NCBI GenBank assembly: GCA_002102555.1 | Contig: MCFL01000049.1 | Location: forward strand, 1-64,000 | From: Catenaria anguillulae PL171 | Taxonomy: Eukaryota; Blastocladiomycota; Blastocladiomycetes; Blastocladiales; Catenariaceae | DNA length: 64,000 bases | Reading direction: 5' to 3' | Shown: in pieces, positions 36,018-48,352 of the stretch | How positions within the stretch are numbered: the first letter of the stretch is position 1 | Layout: the number at the start of each line of letters is the position of its first letter | Position numbers and translations under genes: made by a program | The notes under the pieces: model-generated | Database searches by the model: none | Seen by the model: the letters and a program-made list of their open reading frames with translations, nothing else | What the model was told of the DNA's origin: nothing

Positions 36018-36593
36018 GGGAGAGGTTGGTGTGCGTATCGGTAGGTCGGGTGTCGTTCCAATTTTGTGTCTCACCTTTCATTCATTATCCTTGTATATTG
36101 CATATGTGCAACGCCTTGTCAGTTCTCGTTGGTGTTCTTAATGTCCATGAGGGATCGGCGGAACAGACGTCTTGGCGAGCTGATGCAGGCTCTTCATGCC
36201 AAGCACTTCGGATTGCAAGTCGAACCTCGGCGTGAGTGGTGCGGCATGAGGCGATAGCTTGCCGCAAGCAAGAAATGGCATGAGCGCCACCTCCAAGTCC
36301 GCTGCCACTCAGGGAGTCGACGCCAAAACTCGAGACGACTCGACTCGATGCTAGGCGGCAAGCGGCAACGAGCAAGTCGCTGAGTCGAAACTTTGTTACA
36401 AGTGCTCTCCTTGCCCATGGATCCGATCTATTAATCTTCATTTACTGTACACAAAATACTTGAGGCCTTCCATACCACCTTCCTGGCTCTCACAGACCGT
36501 AGCCAATACCACCGCGCACCAAGCAATCCCCCCCGGCATTCCTCCCTGCTGCTGCTGCTGCTGCTACTGCTCAGTTCCCATCATCATAGTACC
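36018..36593. other. Intergenic with a (CTG)n stretch
   Basis: About 580 bases upstream of the syntaxin gene. A short CTG/CTA triplet run near 36549-36568 lies just before its ATG, probably in the 5' UTR. No gene was seen. Confidence 0.45.
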
Positions 36594-37583
36594 ATGTCAC
36601 ATTCCCCGTCTAACGCCGGGCGTTACCAACAACTCCACCCAGACGATGCCGCCGCCCACTCAAACGCCCGCGGCGGCGACTCGTTCGAAATGCCCACCCG
36701 CTCTCGCTCATCCAATGTGACGGTCGTCAACGACCTGACCTCGTTCCTCGATGCCGTCGCTCACTTGGACCGTTCACTCGTCTCCATCAAGCAAAGCATG
36801 ACCAACCTGGAGTCCATCCAAGCGCATGCCCTCGACTCTCCACATACGTCTGCCTCTTCTCAGTCCTCAAATGACAACCTCCGTGCCCAGTACCGGTCCA
36901 TCAAGTCGCAGCTCGACGAGCTCGGCCTGCGCATCCAAGACCTCGAACACTCTGCGGCGCATTCCACGCACAAGGACTCTGCCGACCGAACAGTCGCGCG
37001 CAACCAGCTGACCAACCTCGGCCGCAAGTACCGCGACCTCGTGCTTCAGTTTCGTGACGCAGAACACCGCCATGTGTTGCGTGTGCGCGACCACATGGCG
37101 CGCCAGCTGCGCATTGTCCGCCCCGAAGCCACTCCCGACGAGATTGCGGCCGTGCTCAATCAGGCAGAGTCGTCGGGGGCGGTTTTGCGGGTGTTTGAAG
37201 ACGAAGTTGTTCGGTCCAGTCGGTATGCCGGCGCACAAGTGGCGTTGCAGGATGTGCAAACCCGACAAGCAGCACTGGTCGATTTGAACCGGCAAGTTGA
37301 GGAGCTCGCTCAGTTATTTGTGGATGTCAGCCGGTTAATCGAGGCACAAGAGTCGAGGATTGACGAGATTTTCAAGCAGGCCGACCAGGTGGCCAGGGAT
37401 TTGGAGAAGGGAACGGGCGAGGTGCAAAAGGCAAAGGAGCACCGGCTCAATACCATCAAGTGGGCCTGGATGGCATGCGGCATCGTCACCGTATTACTTG
37501 TCATTGTGTTGCTCTGGTTCTTCTTTTTGACTCCCCAAGGGAAAGCCTTGACCGGTGCCGATAAGAGCGGCAATGGCAACTGA
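36594..37583 (+). CDS. SSO1: Plasma-membrane-type syntaxin (Qa-SNARE)
   Basis: t-SNARE for exocytic fusion. One intact exon encodes 329 residues. After a ~50-residue polar N-terminus comes an Habc-type three-helix domain (about 45-200, beginning FLDAVAHLDRSLVSIKQSM). The SNARE motif is VDLNRQVEELAQLFVDVSRL followed by IEAQESRIDEIF; the Gln of IEAQES is the zero-layer residue, so this is a Q-SNARE of the a class. A C-terminal anchor (WAWMACGIVTVLLVIVLLWF) is followed by a short luminal tail, TPQGKALTGADKSG. It fits the Sso1/Sso2 and syntaxin-1 group better than Golgi or endosomal syntaxins, but subfamily assignment is by eye. Unlike many neighbours, it has no frame error. A T-rich tract follows at 37588. 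Confidence 0.92.
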   Translation: MSHSPSNAGRYQQLHPDDAAAHSNARGGDSFEMPTRSRSSNVTVVNDLTSFLDAVAHLDRSLVSIKQSMTNLESIQAHALDSPHTSASSQSSNDNLRAQYRSIKSQLDELGLRIQDLEHSAAHSTHKDSADRTVARNQLTNLGRKYRDLVLQFRDAEHRHVLRVRDHMARQLRIVRPEATPDEIAAVLNQAESSGAVLRVFEDEVVRSSRYAGAQVALQDVQTRQAALVDLNRQVEELAQLFVDVSRLIEAQESRIDEIFKQADQVARDLEKGTGEVQKAKEHRLNTIKWAWMACGIVTVLLVIVLLWFFFLTPQGKALTGADKSGNGN

Positions 37584-37822
37584 GCCTGTTTTTTTTTTTT
37601 TTTGGCATTCAAACGTTCAGATCTGTTAGAACGTACATGTGTACATTATTCCCTGTTGTTTTCCCCACCAAGTGCAATGTAAGATAAGTTTTTGCCATTC
37701 AAGCCAAAGCGGTCCGCAAAGTGTAATGAGCATGTACCACACCACGACAACAGCCAAACCAAGCAATGGCTGCTATTTAGAATCACAACCTTTCGCAATA
37801 CGGGTTCACAGTACTTGACACC

Positions 37823-40339
37823 ATGACGGCGCACAACCCACATTCCCGCCGCGAGTCCTTGAATGACGGCCTGGGAACTGGCGACGCGTCCATCCACGGA
37901 AAACTTGGACCCAACGACTATATCCATGGAAATCAACGCCTGTCCGTCGACATAAACTCCCTCTGTGTCAGCTTGTCGGGACATTCTTCAACGGCATCCA
38001 GCCCAAAGACCGCACATCGACCATCAACAGTGATAGAGGGTGGATCTGTCACACTCGTTGTGATTCCAGCGAATACTGCCGTGTCGCGAATTCATCTGCT
38101 AGTCATCTTGTGCGGTTGTATCTTGCTTTTTGGAGAGTTTTACTGGTTCATATCAAGCTCTTTGATTCGTGCTGCTGCTGCAATTCACAAGGTTCCTGAC
38201 TTGTGTCACTATTGCTGTAGCTATGGGCTGCCAGCTGTGCGTGTTCTTGGACGTTTGCTTCAATTTGACCTATCCTGACTTGACCAAGCAAAGAATAGGC
38301 TCTCAATGTTCCGTTACGAGCACTACTGGGATCCGACTACAGCGCCTTCCAATGGCAACTCAATTTGATGTATACAGTCTACTCCATGCCGAATCTTCTC
38401 ATGCCACTAATTGGCGGCGCACTCTATGACCGTTTTGGAGCGCGCGTCATGCTGCTCACGTTTTCCTTACTAGTCGTACTAGGATCAAGTTTATTCTGGG
38501 CTGGTGTAGCCTTGCATTCATTCCCACTTTTGCTCGTCGGTCGCCTATTGTGTGGGCTTGGCAGTGAAAGTTGGAAGTCGTGGGAACTTCCATTATGACG
38601 ATCTGGTTCCAGGGAACCGGTTACTTGTCGCTGGCACTCGGGACCACACTCTCAACTGCCAGCTTGGCGACAGCCATTCAAGTGTTTGTCACGCCAGCAA
38701 TCATCACCAACGTCCCACTCGACTCGTCGACATGGATCTCGAATGGACAACGGGCCCTGCACTGGCGGCTCTGGTGGGCTTGGTCCTGTGTGTGGTCTCT
38801 GTTTTTGCGGCATTAGCGCTTACTCGGCCACGAATGCTTCATGCATCGTCACCTGAATCCTCATACTACGACATTGGTACACGGCGAAGCATGGCCAGCC
38901 GTCGCGAACATGGCAAAAACACCCGTAGTAGTCACGACCACCATGGCCATGTACCGAGCCGCCCGTCGTCACCCGAGCTACGGCCGTCCATTGGCTCCTC
39001 AAGCGACAACTCCATGACGTCATTGGCAACCGCAGGGAAAGCTCAGTGAATCCATTGTTTCTTATCCCGTCTATTCGAATTCAAGGCGCATCGTCATCCG
39101 ACCGTGACGACTCTGGGTCCTACTCTTCGGGCACAGCCGCGCGCACATCGCACGACTCGTCGATTCTTGCACGTAAATCCTTTTCTTCGGGACTCCTGTC
39201 CATCACAAAGAGCATTCATTCACGAGCGGAATCGGACCGAATCTCCATTTGCACATCGGCGCATCGAGCGCCAATCGTGATTCTCCCACACCATATCCCA
39301 TTGCCGCCATCGCCAAAGCCCTCAACGCGTCGCAGGCGAGTAGTGCTGCAACGCAAAAGAGTATTCTGCAGCTTGGGGCGTCGTTTTGGATTGTGTGCTT
39401 GCTGGCCATTCTCTTGTACGGCTCTGTCATGCCATTCATCAACATCACTCAGACTGTACGTCCATTTCCCCACATACCCAACACGCACGGTTAGCCACTG
39501 ACGTCAGTGTTTGTCGCATCACCCAGTCATCCAATCCAAATGGTATCCCGGCGACCTCCAAACTGCAGGTGCACTCATGTCCCTCCCCGACCTGCTTTGC
39601 GCCATACTCACGCCGCTCTTTGGCCTGATTGCCGATAAACTCGGCGGCCAACCCACCCGTTTGCTGCCATTGTCTGGCGTGCTACTCGCCATTGCACACT
39701 CGCTGCTGTTTTTCACGTCGCTTCCGCCGGCGCCTTCGCTTGTACTCTTGGGCATTGGCACCGCGACATTTCTTGCAACACTCTGGCCAACCGTGTCCAT
39801 GCTGGTGCCGGACGCGCTGCTGGGCACGGCCATTGGCGCCGTGCAAGTGGCCGTGAATGCGGCGCTTGCGGCGTGCCGCTGATGGTTGCCGGATTGAATG
39901 GTGGGGAAGCTGGGTCCGAGTTTGCAGTCGAGGCGGACGCGGGAGCCGCGGCCAAGGGTGTGGGAATGGCGACAGATGCGGAGAGGTGGGTGCATGTGGG
40001 CGGGTTGTTTGTTGGCATGTCTGCAGCAGCGGCCGTGGTTGCGGTCGCGCTTGTGTGCAAGGATTGGGCCGCCGGTCGGGCTGGACAAAGTGCTGGTGAA
40101 GAGTTGGAGATGTGCATGTCAAGGACAACGTGGAGTTGCGCGAGACGGATGCCGCTGGTGAGAATGCGGCGGTTGTGGTGGAGGTTGGCAAGCACGGTCC
40201 GATTGCCGGATCTTCCACATCCGCGACGACGAGTCCAGTGTCAGCCGAGGATGGGAATGGTCGGGTTGTGCGCGGCGAGCAGGATTGGCCGATGATGATA
40301 GACAGGAGTAGGCATGTGGGCGGCACGTTTAGGCTTTAG
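37823..40339 (+). CDS. MFSD1-like major facilitator transporter, copy 2 (frame interrupted)
   Basis: Paralogue of 23660-25992 with the same layout: a ~95-residue polar N-terminus, a first TM (LLVILCGCILLFGEFYW), an intron ending just before ALNVPLRALLGSDYSAFQWQ, MPLIGGALYDRFGARVM, a long inter-domain loop of ~200 residues, FWIVCLLAILLYGSVMPFI, an intron, then FIQSKWYPGDLQTAG, LIADKLGGQPTRLLPL and MLVPDALLGTAIGAVQV. It lacks the His-rich run of copy 1 in the loop. The frame moves by -1 near 38573, 38740, 39030, 39270, 39872 and 40110, always as if one base were missing; conserved motifs continue across each break. Loss of a working gene is possible but not favoured. The transported solute is unknown. 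Confidence 0.78.
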
Positions 40340-40762
40340 GCCCGGTTTGATTGTGCAATACATGGACGCTGAAACCTCATGGACCGGTGCATAAGAAGGT
40401 TGGAGACTCACTCACATCGTTGCTGTGCACGAGACTTTTGCTACAAAACACCCGCATGCAATTACCGAAGCAAGCAATGACGAAATCTGGGGAACGATGG
40501 ACCAATAGAATAGCAACGAAAGAGGGCCAGACCACCATACACCCACTCAATTCACGTCTTTCCACTATGTACTAAACACGACAAGGGACGTGCCATGATA
40601 CGCCAGCACACGCTTCCAATCGCGACCCAGAAACAGGGTATCGCTCGTTGCTTCAATCCGATGAACCAGCCTGTGCGAAAATGGTGCCAGTGTGGAGCGT
40701 TGCAACTTCGCATTACTTGTCCCAATTATATGTGGACGAAAGTGAGATCCAAAGATGAGTTA
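40340..40762. other. Intergenic between convergent genes
   Basis: About 420 bases between the transporter and the F-box/WD-like gene, presumably both 3' flanks. No gene was seen. Confidence 0.4.
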
Positions 40763-42515
40763 CTAGATCCAACAAGGATACACGGACCCAACATGACCGT
40801 CAGGAAAACAGTGCTCGTCAAGCGCCAAATCGTCATCACGCGTGCCGACCTGCCCTTCAAGTTGTAGTAAAGCTTCAAGCGCGTCCTGAGCCGTCCAACG
40901 CATCGCACCTGACACTGACCGACCGTTCTCGGTGACCATGTCCGTGACAGCAAAGTCCCCGGCGAGTGCAACGTGAAAATGTACTGATGCCCAGCATGAT
41001 GGATACGCATGACGAAGAAAACTCCCACTCCTGGTACAAGCATCCCGCCGGCCAGTCGCTGGCTCGCACTGCGGGCGGTTCCATTCTGGATCCAAGAACC
41101 ACGTGAGCCCCTTTCGTTCGTTCCCAAACATCTCGGTGTTGAGATGTTCGTCAAAGTCTCGGTACAGAGGATGGTCCAATGGAATCGTGGCAGGTACTTT
41201 ATTGCGTGCGCTGATGATATTGTGCATTGCTGCGCGCGGCACTGCTTTCCCACGTCCCACGCGGGCGGGTGATGGGGAAAACTTGCAGCTTGTTGTCGTC
41301 CGTCAACACGCTCGGATCAGAGACGATTCCCGGTCGGAGCCAGGGGCGAGGGCTAAGAAAGGTGATTGGTGCGCCGTGAGCGACTTGGAATGAGAACTTT
41401 TGCTGACCCGTTTCCGTGCACCAGACGCGGACGGTGCCGTATTCGTCGCCGGTTGTGATGATGGATGGGAAGAGCGGTCATAGTGGTGAATGGTGTCATA
41501 GGCACGGATCTTGATGTCGTCACGGCATGAAGACAAGTCTGTTGCACGCAGACACTGGATGACGAGAAGGTCCGGGTCGCCGCTTTGCTTGAAAATGAGC
41601 TTATACGTGTCATTGTCGTGGATGTGAAGGCGCATTGGTCTGCAAATGTAAATGGACCATCAAGTGAACAATCTGGCGATACAATCAATTTCACGGCAAC
41701 AAGATGGCGGTAGCAGATTTGTACGATCGGCGGAGCAGGGAAACAAGCGCGCCTCCAAAACCTCGGCCTCGAACGTGAGCAGCCTCACCATCGACTTCAG
41801 CTGTCCATCATCGGTGGTGACGGATTGTGCGTCATGGTCACGACTCGTTTGTTCACAGCATCGACGGCCATGAATTCCGAAGGCATGTGGCTTCCATCGC
41901 ATGAAATGGCCGACATGGGCGTGAGCGAGATGCCGTCCAGAAGATGGATGACATGCGATATATTCGAGTGGTCGCCATCTGGTCTCCAGACAGCCGAGAT
42001 TCCTATCACCGCGCAATCGAGTTTGCGCACTGGAAAGTGAATGTGGACACGGTTGATCGAGTCGAGCTCGTACAGCGGTTGTGGGTGGTTTGGATCGCAG
42101 GTCATGAGGTGTTTTGGGTACACAAGGTCAATCAAGGTGGTGTCAAATGACGTCGTAATCAACATGGAATCCGTTTGCCTGGTGGTGGGACCCGAAGGAA
42201 CCCAGGTCCTCCTGAACGACACTTGGTCCTTGACAAGACCCCACCAACACATGGACGGTGGCAGGTCGGAGAGGGCAGGCCAGCGACCACCTGGATCGCG
42301 ACCGAGGTCCTGGTTGATTGTCATGAATATCGCCCGGGCAACGACATTGTCCCGGGCTAGGCGACGGAAAGATCGGCAAACTTGGGAGCACTCTGCCAAG
42401 GTACGATAACCTTCTGGTGCCACGCGATGTAGAGAAAAATGTCGACGACGAGTTCATCGCTAAGGCTGCAAATCCAATCCATATTCACATTGTTTGGTCG
42501 TGCGGGAGTGCTCAT
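40763..42515 (-). CDS. F-box protein with WD-repeat-like segments (heavily frame-broken)
   Basis: Likely substrate adaptor of an SCF ubiquitin ligase. The N-terminus, read across a -1 break near 42435, gives an F-box: SLSDELVVDIFLYIA joined to RTLAECSQVCRSFRRLA. Downstream segments look like beta-propeller blades, clearest at about 41460 (TTGDEYGTVRVWCTETGQQ), with a further blade-like part FFVMRIHHAGHQYIFTLHSP near 41000. An intron probably ends at 41642. At least seven -1 breaks are needed to read through to the stop at 40763, more than in any neighbour, so genuine decay cannot be excluded here. Boundaries and exact sequence are tentative. Confidence 0.55.
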
Positions 42516-42811
42516 AGTGATTGCTTGGGGTGCAATGGTCCATTCCGTGGTAACCTGACCACTTGCGCCAAAGACACGCGCCAGCTTGCCCTCAAGACAG
42601 GCCTCTGTCAAGACACCAAGTCAACATCAATGCCATGAAGTCGTTGACAAAGAGGTCGATGAATCAAAGGCATGGGAAAAAAAAGTAACGAGAACGCAAC
42701 GAGAATGTCAACATCATGAAAAAAAATCTCGACAATCGACATCCGATCACTCAAGATCACAAACACCGACGAACAAAACCGACGAACAAAACCGACGAGA
42801 GTATAGCTCGC

Positions 42812-44685
42812 TCAGCTCAGCGTGGCCGCCTGATGAAAATGGAGGTGGATGTCAGTACCATAACCAAGGGCGGGTCCGGGCAAGAAATGGGGTGACCAAC
42901 GGACCTTTTGGTACAGGCTATCCACAACGGTGCCCATCTTCTTGATCGTCTCGAGCGCATCAGCATATGTCGGCTACATGCATCATGCAAGGTCAGTTCC
43001 TTTCCCCAATCCGCGCATGCTTGTCAACCAAACGTACATCGCTCTCCGTCTCATCGTACACAATCAAAATACCCGCGCCTTGATCCAACACACCATTGAT
43101 CTTGCCATCCAAAATCAATTGTGACAACTTTTGCTCGACCTGTGCTTGGGGCAACTTGACCAACTGGGCCACATGCGCAATCTCGACGCGCGAGTAGGGC
43201 TCAATGACGCGAATCAAGTTTTGCTCCAAGAGCGTGTCGTAAAGCGAGGCCAAGTGCATGCGAATGACGGGGTCGTCGTTAAGCTGGGGCTTGAACTTTG
43301 TGAGTGCGTGCTCAAAGTCGAGCAGCGAGCGCTTTTCCATGGCTTGGGCAACGGCCTTCATGGCGTCCACGTTGGGACCAGAGTACCGGTTGGCAATTTT
43401 GTGGTGGAGGAGCGAGTGCACGTCCTCGGGCTGTTACACAACACTGGTGAGTCGACAAGCAAGAGCAAATCATGTTGGGCAAAGCGAAATGGTACCAAGT
43501 TGAGCATGATCTTGCACAGCAACATGTACTTCAAGGCCACCACGGCCCTGCTGTCTTCTTGCGACGCATACCCCTCCAGCGTCTCGTAAAAGTACGAGTA
43601 AGCCGTCTTGAAATCCTTCTCCTCGGCGTGCAACACGCCCGACTGCATGTCGAGCGACGCCTGCATGAGCGGCGGGCAGTAAATCGAGTTTGCCGAAGTG
43701 CGGGCCGACGTCAAGGAAGCGCGCGACTTGGGAATGTTGCGCAGGGCATGGAACACGCGCGACTCGAGCAGTTGCACGTCAACGAGCACAACCTTGTCGT
43801 CGAGACGCTTGAGTTCACGCAGCAGTTGTGCAATCAAGGCAAGCGACTCGGTGTACATTTTGTTGTCAAGGTACATGGCTGCGAGGCGGGTTTCCAGGGC
43901 TTGGCGCAGAAAGACGCGCTTTTCGGCGGCAGCCCAGTCAATGGCGTCTTTGCACACTTGGACTTGGAGGTCGAGCGAGTTGGGGATTTCGGAGAGGTAG
44001 TCGATGAGGGTACGGACTATGCGTTGTGCCATACGGGCATGAACACGGGTTGGTTTGGGTCTTTGGTATGCGTGAACTTCAAAAGCATGGGCATGCCGGA
44101 AAAAAGTACGTACCGATCTTTGCGGTCTTGGCCTTGGGAAGCGACACAAGGAATGTACGGCATTGGATTTGGAGATCGGCGAGTTGCTTGGCAGCGCTAG
44201 AGACAATCGGGTAGAGTGACAAGTGTGAGAGCAGCACCAACCAAGATCAAGCGTCAGTGACGTGAAGAAACCACATACCCTTGCGCGCGGTACAACTGAC
44301 CAAGCTTGAGAATGGCGTGCTCCTTTGCACGACTGGCGTCCTCGGACGTGGCTACATGATTAATAAGGGCCGGGAGTATGAGCCTGTGTGCGTGAATTGT
44401 CATGACCTGGTGATACGCGTGTTGGTCGCGGCCAAGGAAATCGAGGCTGAAGCGGTCGCCCAAGGCTCACTCTTGTTCGATTGATGATTTGCTTGCCAGT
44501 TGATGTTGGACGCGGCCACTGGAGAGGCAGATCAAGCAGATGGCGCAAGCGCAATACGAGATACACACCGTCCGAGGCAATGACTTGCTGGTACTGTGTC
44601 ACGGCGGCGCGGGGTTGGCGGCGGCCGTCGTGTCAATGGCCTTGACGGCATCGAGGAGCACGGAGGCGGGGGCGGCTGAAACCAT
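42812..44685 (-). CDS. RPN6: 26S proteasome lid subunit Rpn6 (PSMD11)
   Basis: Clamp between the 19S lid and the 20S core of the proteasome. Seven exons (44685-44569, 44351-44279, 44196-44114, 44016-43496, 43430-43038, 42973-42905, 42829-42812) give 424 residues, close to the 434 of yeast. TPR-like helices (FLRQALETRLAAMYLDNKMY, LLRELKRLDDKVVLVDVQLL, ESRVFHALRNIPKSRASLTSA) lead into the PCI domain (LLEQNLIRVIEPYSRVEIAH, KLSQLILDGKINGVLDQG). The terminal helix is split by the last intron (DSLYQK, then AATLS). One base is missing from the G run at 44611-44614 in exon 1 (minus-strand C run), breaking ANP from RAAVTQYQQV. Divergent from the F-box gene at 44947. Confidence 0.95.
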
Positions 44686-44946
44686 TGCGAAGAGTGCGTA
44701 GCGAACGTTGTATCGTGGATCACCGTGGATTCTCTTGATTGATTTGGCCTTTTAGAGATGTGTGATCGAGCGCTGAGATCTGTCAATGGACTTAAACATA
44801 TCGATCGGCAGCCTTCGATCACGAGCCAAAAGCATACCGAGCGCTGTCCAGTTCGTCCGTGGTGGCAATGGAGCCAGACAGACGGCTGTTGCGCCCCGAT
44901 GGATGCCATGGAGTCCGTCATTTATGATTCCACTGCGTAAACCAAT

Positions 44947-47605
44947 ATGCTTCACGCCGCGTCCATGTCGGCTCGCGCCCGCGCCTTTCGCCGCCGGGTC
45001 AAGGCAACCCCCAAGGTCTCGCAGCCGCTCGTTAGCCGAGGCTCCGCGCCAAGTCCAACTCTGCCTGATCATGAGGCCTCCTCGGACTCGGATGCTGAGC
45101 AAGACCATCGCCAAGAGGATGCTGCTGACGATGTCCATGGACCGGAACAGGATCTGGTTCCGTTCTCGGGCCACCTCCTCGACCTTCCCGAAGACATTCT
45201 CAAAGCCATCTTACGCGCCGTCCGATTCACAAAGTCACCCGTCAGTCCGCATGGCGGACAAGCAGATCTCGCCAACTTTGCTCGCTGCTCGCGCGCTATC
45301 AACAGATTGGCCACTCCACTCCTCTACGAGGCTGTTCAGCTTACCCGGCTCTCTGCCCTCGAGCCGCTCCACTCGACGCTCACGACCCGCCAGGACCTGG
45401 CCAAACATGTCCGCTACTTTATTGTTGGCCCAGCCTTCATTGATCACAACCAGCTCCCGCTGGGCTACAGCTTGTCAACGATGAAGGTCGTTCCGCAAAG
45501 CATTGTGGTCGAACTGCCGCTCATCAAGATGCACGGCAAACGGCTGACGCACCGGCTCATTTCCACATGGTTCGCTTGTCTGGCCGAGGAGACACCCAAC
45601 TTGCGCGGCATTGATGCGTCGCCGATCGGATTCATCTCCATCTTTCTCCTGCCGGGCTTTGCGGGCCTCGCTTCTGTGCTTCGTCGCCGCCGAGCGTGGT
45701 ACAAGTCGTGGCCAACCGAGTTCTTCACTGTGATTGCTGTCGACGAGCCCGAACGTGACAACCCAATGGGATACGGGCCGCCGACTGTTCCAGCCCGTGT
45801 GTCGCCGTTTGGCGTCTTTTTCATGGACTTTGGCAAAAAGGAAATGGATGTGACCAACATGATCGATGTGACCCTGTTTGAACAAACCCTTTCAACGCGG
45901 TTTGCGGACATTGTGCCTGTCCACGAGCAGCCCCAGTGGAAGATTCGGCATGTTGATTACTCTGAGCCGCACCGGCTGAATGATGTGTCCGTGTATTTCG
46001 AGCCCATGCTGGGGTCGATTGTGGACGGCGTCATGGGCGTCAATTTGCAGCGCGATCATCGATACAAGTTGACTGGCGGTGGTGTGCTGGGCAACGTTTC
46101 TCTTGTTTCGCTGAGGCCGAGTGGAGCGGCGCAGGTCATCAAGTCGATTCAGCCAAAGCAAGCAAACGTATGCCCGCACTTGGCGCTTGCGCATTACGAC
46201 GTTCCAGGTCAACGTAGCACGGTGCCCAAGGCCGTCATGCAAGAGCTGCTCGACCTGCCTAGAGCGGGTCCATGGCAACACACAACGCGGGTTTCCTTCA
46301 AGGATGCTGTTTACCTCAACTCGTCAACGATCACAGATGTGGTCGCGAGTATTGCAGCAAGCACGCCCAATCTGTTGGCCATCTCGTTCGATTCCACCAA
46401 AGCAACGTTGCCCGAGACGCTGGATGCCTGTGATGCCCTCATTCGCCGCCCGCCGTCAATTGGGTGTGCACTGGAGGAGCTCTCTGTTTTCAACCCTGCA
46501 CCACACTCGTGCGTCAACCGAGCGGAACCAACACCAGCCGCCACATCCAAGCGCACACCCAAAACTCGGTCGCGAGCCAAGATCCCACCGCCCGCCTCGC
46601 CCGCGCCCGCCGCAACAAAGCCTACACCCCTCTCACGCCCCTCCCGCAAACTCACCGCGGCCTGACTCGGCTTCGGCGCCTCGTCATTGACTGGCCGCAA
46701 GCACAACCACACACCCCGAATCGGCTCCACGGCATATTGATCCACCCGGGCCTGCTGCACTCGATTCAAATCTTGTCCATCGCATTCATGGTTCCATTTG
46801 ACATTGCGGCGCCCGACGCTGCCCAGCCCGACTCGCCCTCCTTCTCTTATTACACGCTCAACGCGCCTCCAAAACACCTCAAGCTCGGACACGCGTGCCT
46901 GCCCAACCTGACGGCGCTCAAGCTCGACACGCAGTTCCTCGACGTACTAAACCAGCATCGTACGCGCACCGGGTTTGTCGCGTCGCTTCCCTTGGCGCCC
47001 AACCTGCGCTCCCTGATTGCCATGCGCATCCCCATGCCCATGACAGGCGATCCGGACACGATCATTGACGTGTGCTCCAAGTACCCAGAGCTCACTACGG
47101 CGCATTTGCCCCACTGCTCATCTCCAAGCCGGGCCTGCGCAAAATCCTCCGCGTGCTCCTGCTGCCTTCCTGGTCGCGCATCGACCGCCTCATTCTCATC
47201 AACGGACACAACGACGCGCCCTATGCGCTGGTTGGTGGGCGTGAGGGCCAGTTCCGATTCAATGATTACATGGTGCCAAAAGCGTTCACGTTTGCACCCG
47301 ATGTGGCGCCGAGGCCGTTGCCAAGTGGCGCGCGGTGCAAGTGCGGGCCGGGCCGTGCACGCAATTTGGTCAAGAGCGCCATCTTGTTGGACCAGTATGT
47401 GTGCGAAAAGTGCGACACGATCGAGTACACTTCGGAAATGATCTATGCAGAGCCCGGCAAAGAAAAGTGGAGTGGCGAGCCTGGGTTCAGGGTCATTAGC
47501 GATGTGCCCGAAGAGGAAGGACCAGTGATGCGGTTGTTGCCGGCAAAGGAATGGGGGCTGGTCGAGAGTAAGTGGGAGTGTGGGAGGGATTTCAGGTTTT
47601 GGTGA
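44947..47605 (+). CDS. Large F-box protein with LRR-like body (two frame interruptions)
   Basis: Probable SCF adaptor. After a polar N-terminus of ~70 residues there is an F-box (LLDLPEDILKAILRAV, then LANFARCSRAINRLATPLLY). The rest alternates hydrophobic strand-helix segments like degenerate LRRs (TPNLLAISFDSTKATLPETL, LPNLTALKLDTQFLDVLNQ, APNLRSLIAMRIPMP). A CxC...CxxC pair near the C-terminus (CKCGPGRARN, CEKCDTIEY) could bind zinc. The frame moves by -1 around 46590-46650 and near 47097. Two added bases give 887 whole codons and no internal stop. A middle Pro/Lys/Ala-rich linker separates the two LRR-like halves. Target proteins cannot be predicted. Confidence 0.7.
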
Positions 47606-48352
47606 AGGTGTGGGGTTTGTGCTGGTACTCACTTGGTTGTTTGTATGCCTAGTCGTGTTTTTGTGTGCCGTCTTTGAATACCGAGCTTTATGCATGTGAT
47701 CCAGCAATTGCAAACATGTCTCACTCGATCTCTGTCCAAGTCTCGACGGGAGAGCACGGAAAACCCCTCATGATAGACCTTTTCATAGACGTTGCGGTAA
47801 ATTAAGCAATAGCAAAGCCCTCAATCAGTACGCCAACCTTGTGTCCTTGAATCCACACGGGCAGCCACCTTTCATCAACGAACGGTGAAGGTCATGGATT
47901 TGACGACTGACGCGAGGCTGGTAGCACCTTCTCGACGTGACCTCTGGCAAATCTGGTGAGGCGTTAGAGCTCACACTGTGCTTTGCCAGTTGCTTGACGA
48001 GGCAATTTTACGACTGGCAAATTTCTGCCGAGTGGTTTGGATCATGAATGTTGCGGTGCTCTCATGCGTGCAGAGACATAGAGAGGACCAAATTATTCCC
48101 ACAACCAACACAAGGGTGAAATTCATCGATGACTTCATCGTGGGACGGAACAGACCATGCCATGACTGGACGAGGTCACCCTATAAAGACACGTCTGCCC
48201 ACCTTGTCCCCAATGACTGAATGCAACCCTCAGGCTACCTCATCCACCACGCACCCTCAACCTCACAGACTAGACTGGCTGGCCAGTGCCCCAACTCCTT
48301 TCCCAAGACCTTCAAAGACAGTTTCCCACACTCTCGCCTGATCTTCTCCATC
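47606..48352. other. Intergenic, upstream region of an LPMO-like gene
   Basis: About 750 bases with no gene recognised. The only clear element is the TATA box listed separately. Confidence 0.45.
48184..48189 (+). promoter_or_regulatory. TATA box of the LPMO-like gene
   Basis: A perfect TATAAA stands 164 bases upstream of the ATG at 48353, in an otherwise unremarkable 750-base intergenic region. This is compatible with a regulated, inducible secreted-enzyme gene, but the call is by sequence only. Confidence 0.5.

Noticed and set aside
42830-42904. Read-through C-terminal tail of Rpn6 (after SLYQK)
   Set aside because: A GT-AG intron here gives the family-like end SLYQKAATLS and a total of 424 residues, so the longer tail is intronic.
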